DNA of 64,000 nt, taken from the NCBI RefSeq assembly GCF_013090115.1, contig NZ_JABFNN010000031.1, positions 1 through 64,000 of the forward strand, given 5' to 3'. Within the stretch, counting starts at the first letter, position 1, and each line of letters starts with the position of its first letter. Below the pieces are notes generated by a model. That model did not search any database. It saw nothing but the letters and a program-made list of their open reading frames with translations, and was not told the origin of the DNA. The stretch comes from Flagellimonas amphidinii (lineage in GTDB: Bacteria > Bacteroidota > Bacteroidia > Flavobacteriales > Flavobacteriaceae). Of the stretch, positions 37,242 through 45,681 are shown in pieces. Made by a program: the position numbers and the translations under genes.

Positions 37242-38568
37242 GGCCTCTAGCTTTAATTTCCAGATATTTATTGATGGTATTGACGGTCAAATTTTCAGGT
37301 TTGGTCAAAATGGTCTGGATACCGTGTTTTCTTAGCTCATTTACAATCAATTTCTTTTCGTAAATGAACTTTTCAGCAATGGTCTGCTCAAAAATCTGTC
37401 GTACATTTTGCGCTTTGTTGTTTGCAAATTCATTGAGTTCGGTATTTTCAAAAAAGATGACCACCAATAAATGCTGTTTGGCTATTGCCGTCAAATAGGG
37501 AAGTTGTCTGTGAAGCGCATCCATAGTTTCGAAATTGGTATACAACAATAACAAACTACGCTGATTCAGATTTCGCTTGACATCAATGTACAATCTACTG
37601 AAGTCACTTTCAATAAAATTGGTATTTAAATTGTAAAGTGTCTCTAAAATCAAATTCATTTGTGAACTTCTTCGTTCGGCTACAACCCGATTTTCAATTT
37701 TATCACTAAAAGAGAACATTCCTGCCTTATCCTGTTTTTTTAAGGCGATATTACTGATGACCAAAGTAGCATTGATAGCATAGTCCAACAAGCTCAATTC
37801 ATTAAAGGGCATTTTCATGACCCTTCCCTTATCAATGACAGAATACACAGGTTGGGATTTTTCATCTTGGTATTGATTGACCATCAATTGGTTGCGTTTG
37901 GCAGTTGCTTTCCAGTTGATGTTGCGGATGTCATCTCCCAAAACATATTCCTTGATTTGTTCAAACTCCATGGTATGGCCAATACGCCTTATTTTCTTTA
38001 AGCCAAACTCATGTAGGCGACTTGTAAAAGCCAGTAGATCATATTTTTGCAATTGTAAAAAAGAAGGGTATACCGGAACTTCTTGAGAAGTGTCAAAAGC
38101 ATATTTTCTTGCCAAAAAACCAATAGTGGAGCTTGCAAAAACATTTAGACTTCCAAATGCGTACACACCACGTTCAGTAGGTCTCAATTGGTAGGCATAT
38201 TGTTTGTTTCCTCCACTAACTATTTTACTTGTTACACCAAAATCCCTTTTTTGAAATTGAAATGGAATCTCATCTATAATTTTTACACTGATAGGAAAAA
38301 GATAAGTGTTGGTAAGTTTGAGTTGGATAGGATTATCATCACCATTGGAAAGTTTGTCCGGAAGTATGCGTTGCGCTTGAATCTTTCCTTTGGAAGCAAA
38401 CAACATTAGTGCATCCACAACCAATAATAGGACGAATACGTAAAATAATATTTTAAAAGCGCCATAAATATTCGGAACCATATAGGAAACCAAAAAACCT
38501 ATGATGATGATGGTCAAAGCGATAAAAAAACGCTTTTGCAAAAATATGGGCCTAAAAAATTTCTTCAC
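37234..38568 (-). CDS. DUF58 domain protein of the MoxR operon
   Basis: 444 aa. Two N-terminal helices are followed by a beta-sandwich and the DUF58 domain with its signature RNINWKATAKRNQLMVNQY, related to von Willebrand A folds. DUF58 proteins are regular partners of MoxR AAA ATPases in envelope-related chaperone systems. It is the last gene of a six-gene minus operon (SpoIIM, membrane protein, DUF4129, DUF4350, MoxR, DUF58), 7 nt after moxR. Confidence 0.85.
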   Translation of the reverse strand: MKKFFRPIFLQKRFFIALTIIIIGFLVSYMVPNIYGAFKILFYVFVLLLVVDALMLFASKGKIQAQRILPDKLSNGDDNPIQLKLTNTYLFPISVKIIDEIPFQFQKRDFGVTSKIVSGGNKQYAYQLRPTERGVYAFGSLNVFASSTIGFLARKYAFDTSQEVPVYPSFLQLQKYDLLAFTSRLHEFGLKKIRRIGHTMEFEQIKEYVLGDDIRNINWKATAKRNQLMVNQYQDEKSQPVYSVIDKGRVMKMPFNELSLLDYAINATLVISNIALKKQDKAGMFSFSDKIENRVVAERRSSQMNLILETLYNLNTNFIESDFSRLYIDVKRNLNQRSLLLLYTNFETMDALHRQLPYLTAIAKQHLLVVIFFENTELNEFANNKAQNVRQIFEQTIAEKFIYEKKLIVNELRKHGIQTILTKPENLTVNTINKYLEIKARGLI

Positions 38569-38575
38569 GAACGTA

Positions 38576-39574
38576 TTATCTAGGGATTTCTATACTATCC
38601 ACAATTTGTTTTACCACTTGCTCGGCTGTCAATCCCTCCATTTCGCGTTCAGGGGTCAACATAATTCTATGGGCCAAAACAGGTGCAGCTACTTTTTTAA
38701 TATCATCTGGGGTTATAAAATCCCTGCCGTTGATTGCTGCTAGTGATTTGGATGCATCCATAATGGCAATGGAAGCTCTTGGAGATGCACCAAGGTACAG
38801 GTTGGCATTGGTACGTGTATTGTCCACAATGGAAGCGATATATTTGAGGAGATTTTTCTCCACTATAATCTCTTTAATGGTGCTTTGGTATTCTGCTATT
38901 TGTTTGGCCGAAAGCAAGGTATTGACCAAATCTTCTTCCACTTGATCCTTTTGTTCATGCTTGCTTTCCAAAATCTGGATTTCCTCTTCCAAGGAAGGGT
39001 AGTTTACATTGATTTTAAACAGGAAACGATCCAATTGGGCTTCTGGCAATCTGTAGGTTCCTTCCTGTTCAATAGGATTTTGAGTGGCAAAGACCAAAAA
39101 TGGGGGTTCCATGGCATACTCCAGACCGTCCATGGTAATCTGTCTTTCTGCCATGGATTCAAAAAGAGCGGCTTGGGTCTTGGCAGGGGCTCTGTTGATT
39201 TCATCAATCAAAATAATATTGGAAAACAACGGTCCTTTTTTAAACTCAAACTCTGAAGTCTTTATATTGAAAATTGAGGTGCCCAAAATATCACTTGGCA
39301 TAAGATCCGGTGTGAACTGAATACGACTGAAGTCTACATTCATGGTCTTGGCCAATAACTTAGCGGTGACTGTTTTGGCAACACCAGGAACTCCTTCAAT
39401 CAAGGAATGCCCATTGGCCAAAATAGAAATGATGAGCAACTCTATCATATCTTGTTGTCCTATGATGACTTTGCCCAATTCCGATTTAATTTGAGCAACG
39501 GCCTCTTGTAATTTTGTAAGGTCTACCCGTGAACTAAACTGCAATGAATCGTCTTGTGGTTCTTTTTCTTCCAT
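38576..39574 (-). CDS. MoxR family AAA+ ATPase
   Basis: 332 aa. Walker A GVPGVAKTVTAKLL, Walker B ILIDEINRAPAKTQ, and the sensor/arginine segment NPIEQEGTYRLPEAQLDRF are all intact. MoxR ATPases act as chaperones that activate or assemble partner proteins, here most likely the DUF58 and membrane proteins of the same operon. Spaced 4 nt after the DUF4350 gene and 7 nt before DUF58. Confidence 0.92.
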   Translation of the reverse strand: MEEKEPQDDSLQFSSRVDLTKLQEAVAQIKSELGKVIIGQQDMIELLIISILANGHSLIEGVPGVAKTVTAKLLAKTMNVDFSRIQFTPDLMPSDILGTSIFNIKTSEFEFKKGPLFSNIILIDEINRAPAKTQAALFESMAERQITMDGLEYAMEPPFLVFATQNPIEQEGTYRLPEAQLDRFLFKINVNYPSLEEEIQILESKHEQKDQVEEDLVNTLLSAKQIAEYQSTIKEIIVEKNLLKYIASIVDNTRTNANLYLGASPRASIAIMDASKSLAAINGRDFITPDDIKKVAAPVLAHRIMLTPEREMEGLTAEQVVKQIVDSIEIPR

Positions 39575-39578
39575 ATGC

Positions 39579-40790
39579 TTATTGCTTAAAAGCGGTTATT
39601 TTTTTATTGAGTTGAATACTGTCATGCTCAGTATGGGAGCTTTTATTTTTCAATCTAAGGATGAATTCTATTAAATCTTTGGTCTCTTGAATACTTTTAC
39701 CTGCCTTGGAAGCCAAAATTTGTATGGTTTTTTCATTGAGTTGGGCGGTATCGATATAATACCGGCTTCTAAGATAGGCCAGAAAATAATTCAATTTTTT
39801 ATGGATGAGGTCTGTATAATCTTTATTTTGATGATAGAGCGAGCCTACTGCTTGGGCAAACCCAACTGATGAATTTTTCAAGGGTTCAATAATTGGAATA
39901 ATGCGCTGTTCACGTTTCCCTCGAAAAAAAACAAAGAGTAAAAGCCCCAAAACTGTTAAATAATACGCCCATTTTAGTGCATTTTGGGTAAGTACAAAAC
40001 GCATAGGTGAGTCAATGACCACTCTGCCTGCCTTTTTGTAATTGTCCCAGTAGAGCATTTTCTCATCAGATAAATAAGAAAAAGTATGGGAGACATAATC
40101 TTGGTTGCCTTTGAGCATATAAAAATTGGAGTATGCTTGTGGTGTTGTGTTAATCAAAAAGTGTCCTTTGCCGAACTTGGTTTTTATAAAGTTGGGTTTG
40201 GTCAGCACCTCATTGGGTTGATCTTCCAGAAAATTTTCCTTGGTGTAGGTAATATGCCCCAATATGGTTGTGTTGGTTGAATCAACGCTGGTAAAGTGCG
40301 AACTATAAACACCACGGGATAGTTTAAACTCCTCTTGGTTGAAATTTTTATGGGTCATGGTTAAAGTGGCAGTATCTTCTTTTAAATTGTATTCAGAAGC
40401 GATACTGATATTCAATGTGTCGGCCAGTGGCCATCCAAACCCAGTGGCAGCAATAAAAACGGTATTTCCTTGGTCCACATAATCCAGAAGTTGATGAGTT
40501 TCTTGTCGATCTAAATCAACATATTCATTGATGAACATATAATTAGTGGACAAAGTAGTATCTTGATCAGCCAGTACATCGTAAACGCTCTTTTCAACTG
40601 TTTCAATGGAACCTTCAGGGAATAATGATGCTAATTCATTGTACAACACATAGCAACCAAAAGGGATTTTATCTGTTGAGGTATAAGAAGGACGCCAATT
40701 AATAGGTTTGGGACGGACAATTTCGGTAACAATGATTCCAACAACCGTTAGGACAAATATGGCAATGACAATTTTAGATTTCCGGTCCAT
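39579..40790 (-). CDS. DUF4350 domain membrane protein
   Basis: 403 aa. An N-terminal helix (IVIAIFVLTVVGIIVTEIV) is followed by an extracytoplasmic DUF4350 domain (GCYVLYNELASLFPEGSIE, then the TVFIAATGFGWPL strand) and a second helix near residue 280 (YYLTVLGLLLFVFF), then a cytoplasmic helical tail. DUF4350 is a GATase-like fold usually encoded between DUF4129 and MoxR genes. Function unknown. Confidence 0.82.
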   Translation of the reverse strand: MDRKSKIVIAIFVLTVVGIIVTEIVRPKPINWRPSYTSTDKIPFGCYVLYNELASLFPEGSIETVEKSVYDVLADQDTTLSTNYMFINEYVDLDRQETHQLLDYVDQGNTVFIAATGFGWPLADTLNISIASEYNLKEDTATLTMTHKNFNQEEFKLSRGVYSSHFTSVDSTNTTILGHITYTKENFLEDQPNEVLTKPNFIKTKFGKGHFLINTTPQAYSNFYMLKGNQDYVSHTFSYLSDEKMLYWDNYKKAGRVVIDSPMRFVLTQNALKWAYYLTVLGLLLFVFFRGKREQRIIPIIEPLKNSSVGFAQAVGSLYHQNKDYTDLIHKKLNYFLAYLRSRYYIDTAQLNEKTIQILASKAGKSIQETKDLIEFILRLKNKSSHTEHDSIQLNKKITAFKQ

Positions 40791-40792
40791 GG

Positions 40793-41512
40793 CTATTGTG
40801 GTATTAGATTGCTAAGGTTGGCAAAACGCGCACTAGTTTTGTTATAGCCAGATTCGTCAATAGGTTGTTCACCATACCAAATATTTTCATACAGGTATGA
40901 AGCTTTTTTAAATTCCTTTTGAAGTTGGACTTCACTAATTTCCCGTTCGTAATCCACATTGGTCTTGTCAAAATGCCAATCGATAATATCTTTTTGGGAC
41001 AATAACTTGAGAATTTTGAGAAATTGGTAGCGCACCGCAAGCCGATAATTTTTTGCTTTGAGGGCAGCTGTCATAAGTGCATCCAAATCCACATTTTCAA
41101 TATGTTGCTCGGCAAGGTCGATGTCCACAATGGACTTTGCCTTTTTGGAAAATATGGCATTGAATTTTTCGTTGATGAAGACCCTTACCAATACATAAAT
41201 TACCAAAAGCCCAATCAGGGCATAGATGATGTACTCTAAAATCAACAAGGTTTTTGGTGAAATATCAAAACCAAAAGTCTCTCCAATGCTGTTCATCAAC
41301 CAACGTAGAAAACGGGCCAATAAGTTTTGTGATTCACCAGTCTTTACATTATAGTTGAAGTCATCCCCAGTATATTTTTTGCTTAAATCATCAGGAATAC
41401 TTCGCTCATAAAGTATGGATGCTTCATCAAGAGGCAAGACAATAGTATCGTTTTGGGCAAACAATGTGAATGTCCACAAAACGAAAAATATGGAAGTAAA
41501 TCTTTTAGCCAC
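40793..41512 (-). CDS. DUF4129 domain membrane protein
   Basis: 239 aa from a GTG start that shares one base with the TAG stop of the previous gene (TAGTG), a sign of coupled translation. Signal peptide (LWTFTLFAQ), an extracytoplasmic N-terminal part, one helix (IIYALIGLLVIYVLVRVFI) and a cytoplasmic C-terminal DUF4129 helical domain (YQFLKILKLLSQKDIIDWH). DUF4129 often occurs fused to transglutaminases; here it is free-standing. Confidence 0.8.
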   Translation of the reverse strand: MAKRFTSIFFVLWTFTLFAQNDTIVLPLDEASILYERSIPDDLSKKYTGDDFNYNVKTGESQNLLARFLRWLMNSIGETFGFDISPKTLLILEYIIYALIGLLVIYVLVRVFINEKFNAIFSKKAKSIVDIDLAEQHIENVDLDALMTAALKAKNYRLAVRYQFLKILKLLSQKDIIDWHFDKTNVDYEREISEVQLQKEFKKASYLYENIWYGEQPIDESGYNKTSARFANLSNLIPQ

Positions 41513-42450
41513 TAATTGGATTGTCCTATTTGTTCAATTTTACTTCTTGTGTTAACGTTATAAGTCTTTTCGTGTAGCGCATAGTACAGAATTCCATTCA
41601 CAAATTGACCCAAGCATTGCGCATAGACCATTAAAATCAAAAATAGGCAAAGCCCTAATGTATAAATTATGGTTGGAACAATGGAAGTCCCTACTTCAAC
41701 ATTGTTTTCGACCACATGAAAAGTGTAAATCCCAATAATTATACTTGGAATCAATAAAACAATGAACATTAAAAGACCATTGAGCAAACCAAGTATAAAA
41801 TTGATTCCAACGGATCTCCAAAAGTTTTTGCTCACCAAATTCCAACCCTCCCCAAATGCGTCGGTTACTCCTTTTTTTTCTGCCAACATATTAAAAAAGG
41901 AAACCCCGATCCATGCAGTAAGGAAAAATTGTATAATATATTGGGCAAACATGCCAAGCAATGGGATGAATGCAAAAATTACCGATACAATCATAAAAAG
42001 TAGGTAAATGGGAATCAGCAAGAGAATGAACAGGATGGTACTCCCGAAATTATTCTTGGTGAGATTCCAAACTTGTGTTTTGTCAAAATTCAAGCCCTTA
42101 TTTTCCTCGTATTTGATTAAGTAAGTCGAACTGAGACTAAAGTTCAGGCCCGCAACCATTAGGAATATTACAAAGAACAAAATACCACCGGCAATAATGT
42201 AGATCCAATATGTGTCTTCAGAACTAGTAGTTGCCTCAATTCCATAGAAACCAGAATTTACAGAAATCAAACCAACAAACCCAGAAACCAACAAATAGCT
42301 GGTAATCAAAAGTCCAACAAGAAAAACCCCATTGTAACTTAGAAAGATATTAGTAAATTTTTTAATATTCTGTTTAAGAAAGTCAAAGTAGGTAGTAAGG
42401 ATGTCCCCAAAATCGCGGTTGATCCTAAGTTCAATGTATTTGTCTTGCAT
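41512..42450 (-). CDS. Multi-pass membrane protein of the MoxR operon
   Basis: 312 aa with about six predicted helices and no motif I can name. A short N-terminal cytoplasmic part (ELRINRDFGDILTTYFDFLKQNI) resembles the start of DUF4013/YciC-type proteins. Its start lies 20 nt inside the SpoIIM-like gene and its stop overlaps the DUF4129 start. Conserved placement suggests a structural part of the MoxR-linked membrane complex. Confidence 0.6.
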   Translation of the reverse strand: MQDKYIELRINRDFGDILTTYFDFLKQNIKKFTNIFLSYNGVFLVGLLITSYLLVSGFVGLISVNSGFYGIEATTSSEDTYWIYIIAGGILFFVIFLMVAGLNFSLSSTYLIKYEENKGLNFDKTQVWNLTKNNFGSTILFILLLIPIYLLFMIVSVIFAFIPLLGMFAQYIIQFFLTAWIGVSFFNMLAEKKGVTDAFGEGWNLVSKNFWRSVGINFILGLLNGLLMFIVLLIPSIIIGIYTFHVVENNVEVGTSIVPTIIYTLGLCLFLILMVYAQCLGQFVNGILYYALHEKTYNVNTRSKIEQIGQSN

Positions 42451-43399
42451 ATGATCTATTCAGTTGGATTGGATAAATGATATAATAGAAAACGATGAGG
42501 AACAATGATCCTCCAATGATTGAAAATGCCAGCCAGTCGGGCATGTTGGCATAGCGGGTGATAAAGCCTTCAATAAATCCGGCGATAATGAAAAAAGGAA
42601 TGGTGCTCACGACCACTTTTAAACCATCTTTGGCACCTTTCATAAAAGAAACCCGTCTGGAAAATGTCTTTGGAAACAAAATACTGTTGCCCATGATCAA
42701 CCCTGCACAGCCGGCTATAATAATCACGGATATTTCAATGGTACCATGCAGCCAAATTTGTCGGTTGGCCTCAAAAAATACACCCTTGGTGTAAAAGAAG
42801 GTGATGAAAGCTCCCAACATAACACCGTTATTGAACAATATGTAGCCTGTACCAATACTGGTGATAACCCCAAAGGCAAAAGCCAAAAATGCAACTCTAA
42901 TGTTATTGATGGTAATTCCTAAAAAAGTTCCTATTTCGCTTCCGCTTTTATAAATGGCGGTTGGTTCCCCTTTTGCAATATTGTTCAAGGTCTCATTCAC
43001 ATAGCCATCACCTAAAATAAGTCTCACAAAAGAAGAATCATTTAGGGCAGAAATACTACCGATGGCCGTGGCTACCAAAAAAATAAGAAAAGCCACTAAA
43101 AGTGTTTTATGATATTGTATGAAAAACAATGGGAATTCTACCTTCCAGAAATCAATTATTCGGTTTCCCGACTCTTTTTTGTTCTTATATATTTTTTGAT
43201 GGGCTTGAGAGGCCAAAGAATTTAAATACAATAAAGTCTTGCTTTCGGCGTAATAGGTTTGCGCGTAGGCCAAGTCATTTGTAAGTTGGATATATCCATC
43301 CACAAGGACATCGGGATCAGTATTGGAACCTAATGCGACCGCTTTTTCAAAAGCGATCCATTTTTCCTTATTTTGCTTCACAAAGGCAGCTTCGCGCAT
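42431..43399 (-). CDS. Stage II sporulation protein M-like (DUF95) membrane protein
   Basis: 322 aa. A soluble N-terminal helical part (WIAFEKAVALGS, then YIQLTNDLAYAQTYY) precedes five or six helices with the SpoIIM pattern (NNIRVAFLAFAFGV, WLHGTIEISVIIIAGCAGLIMG). The flavobacteria do not sporulate; DUF95 proteins in MoxR operons are thought to be general membrane-complex partners. First gene of the minus operon, divergent from the RDD gene across 34 nt. Confidence 0.82.
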   Translation of the reverse strand: MREAAFVKQNKEKWIAFEKAVALGSNTDPDVLVDGYIQLTNDLAYAQTYYAESKTLLYLNSLASQAHQKIYKNKKESGNRIIDFWKVEFPLFFIQYHKTLLVAFLIFLVATAIGSISALNDSSFVRLILGDGYVNETLNNIAKGEPTAIYKSGSEIGTFLGITINNIRVAFLAFAFGVITSIGTGYILFNNGVMLGAFITFFYTKGVFFEANRQIWLHGTIEISVIIIAGCAGLIMGNSILFPKTFSRRVSFMKGAKDGLKVVVSTIPFFIIAGFIEGFITRYANMPDWLAFSIIGGSLFLIVFYYIIYPIQLNRSYARQIH

Positions 43400-43433
43400 A
43401 CGTAGAAATTCCTAAAGCTAAAATTACGGTTAT

Positions 43434-44159
43434 ATGAGTAACCTCCAAATCAATACAACGCAAAATGTCAATTTAGATTATAAGATTGTAAGTATTGGGG
43501 AGCGAATTGTTGCTTTCCTTATCGATGGTCTTATCCTGTACATGTATGCTTACTTGGTAAGTTTGATCAGTAATGCCATTGGTTTTATTTATGAGGATAC
43601 TTGGACCCAACGTGGTTTGGCATCGCTTATTTTTTTACCGGCCATGTTCTATTCTTTGTTGATGCACAGCATTTTTAATGGTCAGACTGTTGGTAAAATG
43701 TTATTAAAAATGCGCGTTGTCCGTGTTGATGGTACTCCTGTACATTGGAGCAATCTTTTGGTTCGATGGATGCTTCGGTTGGTGGATATTTGGATTTTTT
43801 TGGGCTCCATAGGTATTTTGAGCATACTTTTTTCAGAAAAGCGTCAGCGAGTTGGTGATGCCGCCGCCGGAACGGTTGTTATAAGCACCAAGAAAAAAAC
43901 GAAGGTTTCCCATACCATTTTGGAAGAAGTGAACGAGGAATATGAACCGCAGTTTACCAATGTCACTTTGCTTACGGATAAAGATGTGCGACTGATCAAA
44001 GAGACTTTTTATATTGCTAGAAAAAGTGGAGATTTTAAAACCCTCACAGCACTAAGGGTTAAGGTGGAAAGCATTCTTCAGACCAACTCCAATTTGTACG
44101 ATGTGCCTTATTTGGACACCGTGCTCAAAGATTATAATTACTTTACCCAAAAAATGTAA
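43434..44159 (+). CDS. RDD family membrane protein
   Basis: 241 aa. Three helices carry the RDD signature (GERIVAFLIDGLILYMYAY with the R and D; WMLRLVDIW; RQRVGDAAAGTVVI). A cytoplasmic C-terminal helical tail of about 90 residues follows. RDD proteins are small ion- or solute-exchange or assembly factors; in Bacteroidota they flank the SpoIIM/MoxR operon as here, in divergent orientation. The next gene starts 1 nt after its stop. Confidence 0.82.
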   Translation: MSNLQINTTQNVNLDYKIVSIGERIVAFLIDGLILYMYAYLVSLISNAIGFIYEDTWTQRGLASLIFLPAMFYSLLMHSIFNGQTVGKMLLKMRVVRVDGTPVHWSNLLVRWMLRLVDIWIFLGSIGILSILFSEKRQRVGDAAAGTVVISTKKKTKVSHTILEEVNEEYEPQFTNVTLLTDKDVRLIKETFYIARKSGDFKTLTALRVKVESILQTNSNLYDVPYLDTVLKDYNYFTQKM

Positions 44160-44160
44160 A

Positions 44161-44772
44161 ATGTTCTATCAAGCCATAGATATTTTGGGTACAGTGGCCT
44201 TTGCCATTTCTGGGGTTTTGGTAGCCATGGAAAAACGGTTGGACCTTTTTGGTGTGCTCATTATTGCTTTTGTAACGGCAATAGGAGGTGGAACTTTAAG
44301 GGATTTGTTGATTGGGAATACTCCTGTGGTTTGGATGAGAGATTTGACCTATATGACCACAATTTTGGTTACCGTGGTTTTTGCCATCATTTTTGTGAAT
44401 CAATTAAAATACCTTAGGAAATCCTTGTTTTTGTTTGATACGATTGGAATTGGACTTTATACTATGGTTGGAGTTGAAAAAGGGCTACAGGCTGAGCTTC
44501 TTCCGATAATGTGCATTGCTTTGGGTACCATGACCGCTTGTTTTGGCGGCGTTATCCGAGATATTCTTTGCAATGAAATTCCGGTTATTTTCAGAAAAGA
44601 GATTTATGCAACTGCCTGTATTTTGGGAGGGGGCAGCTATTTTATTTTGCTGTTATTTTACATTCCTGAAGGTTATGCCTATGTAAGTGCCATAATTATA
44701 GTGATTATTTTGCGCATTTTGGCCGTGAAATTTGGGATACGTTTGCCCAATATTTATGGAAAATCCCTATAA
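44161..44772 (+). CDS. Trimeric intracellular cation (TRIC/YadS) channel family protein
   Basis: 203 aa from ATG 44161; longer frames run into the RDD gene. Seven helices arranged as two homologous halves, each with the glycine kink motif: GGGTLRDLLIG and FGGVIRDILCNE. Prokaryotic TRIC channels conduct potassium or other small ions. 1 nt downstream of the RDD gene, so co-transcribed. Confidence 0.85.
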   Translation: MFYQAIDILGTVAFAISGVLVAMEKRLDLFGVLIIAFVTAIGGGTLRDLLIGNTPVVWMRDLTYMTTILVTVVFAIIFVNQLKYLRKSLFLFDTIGIGLYTMVGVEKGLQAELLPIMCIALGTMTACFGGVIRDILCNEIPVIFRKEIYATACILGGGSYFILLLFYIPEGYAYVSAIIIVIILRILAVKFGIRLPNIYGKSL

Positions 44773-44827
44773 CCGTAAAACTTAAGTTTATTACTTGTGC
44801 ATTTAGAAATAGAGTTTTTCAGAATTA

Positions 44828-44914
44828 CGTCATGCTGAACTCGTTTCAGTATCACATTACATTTTTTCATTAAGTAATTATGAAGTATGACCCTGAAATA
44901 AATTCAGGGTGACG
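44828..44914. repeat. REP-like pair of inverted palindromic arms
   Basis: Arm 1 (44828-44854) begins CGTCATGCTGAACTCGTTTC and continues AGTATCA; arm 2 (44888-44914) is its inverted copy, beginning TGACCCTGAAATAAATTCAG and ending GGTGACG. Each arm is itself palindromic (CTGAA...TTCAG). Together they form a long imperfect stem between the convergent TRIC and response-regulator genes. The sequence type (TGCTGAAC...TTTCAG, CCTGAA...TTCAGGGTGACG) is like dispersed intergenic repeats of flavobacterial genomes. Confidence 0.7.
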
Positions 44915-44982
44915 GGAGCGTATGCTGTTTTAATATTTCATGTTCAAATAATTAAGAGTGAAATAGTAAAAAAGACAACGGG

Positions 44983-45681
44983 TTATTCCTGTGTTTTTAG
45001 AACAAAACCTCTACCGTGAACATTTTCAATTTTTAGGGAAGGATCTTTTTCTAGATGTTTTCTAAGGTGGGTTATGAAGACATTCAAACTTTTCCTATTG
45101 AAATAATCATTATTACCCCAGATTCTTACTAGAATATCCTTGTGGGAGCACAGATTGTTTTTATTGGCCACTAAAAACTTTAGAAGTTCATTTTCACGGG
45201 CAGTTAACCGGATGCTTTCGTCATCATATTGAAGCTCATTGTTGCGGCTGTCAAAAGTATACAACCCAATTTGCATGATGTCTTCTTCAACAGTTTGGAA
45301 GGTGTTTTTACCCAACCTAGATAAGTGGGCCATAATTCGGGTGACCAATTCTTCCTCATCTATTGGTTTTTTCAAGTAATCCAAAGCGCCAACGGAGAAT
45401 CCTTTGAGGACATCAACTTTAAGAGATTTTGCCGTTAAGAAAATAAAAGGGATATCTGGATATTGTTTTTTGATTTCTGTGGCCAGAGTAAATCCGTCTA
45501 CCTTGGGCATCATAATATCCAGTACGATTAAATCAAACAGGTTTTGGGACAGGGCGTCCATCACCTTGGTGCCGTCCTGAACCCAGTTTACATCCAATCC
45601 CTTCATTTTAAGATATTCCGAAAGCAAATATCCTAATGATTCATCATCTTCAACCAGTAATATGTTATGCTTGTATTCCAT
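44983..45681 (-). CDS. OmpR/PhoB-family response regulator
   Basis: 232 aa. The receiver domain has the acidic pair (VEDDES), phospho-Asp in LIVLDIMMP (about D54), Thr in FLTAKS and Lys in YLKKPID. The C-terminal winged helix contains SIRLTARENELLKFL and the recognition region NVFITHLRKHLEKDPS, then GRGFVL. Its start overlaps the end of the histidine kinase by 17 nt, so the pair forms one two-component system. The target is unknown. Confidence 0.9.
   Translation of the reverse strand: MEYKHNILLVEDDESLGYLLSEYLKMKGLDVNWVQDGTKVMDALSQNLFDLIVLDIMMPKVDGFTLATEIKKQYPDIPFIFLTAKSLKVDVLKGFSVGALDYLKKPIDEEELVTRIMAHLSRLGKNTFQTVEEDIMQIGLYTFDSRNNELQYDDESIRLTARENELLKFLVANKNNLCSHKDILVRIWGNNDYFNRKSLNVFITHLRKHLEKDPSLKIENVHGRGFVLKTQE

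Noticed and set aside
42431-43399. Sporulation function from the SpoIIM similarity
   Set aside because: DUF95 proteins are common in non-sporulating bacteria inside MoxR operons; no other sporulation gene is present.
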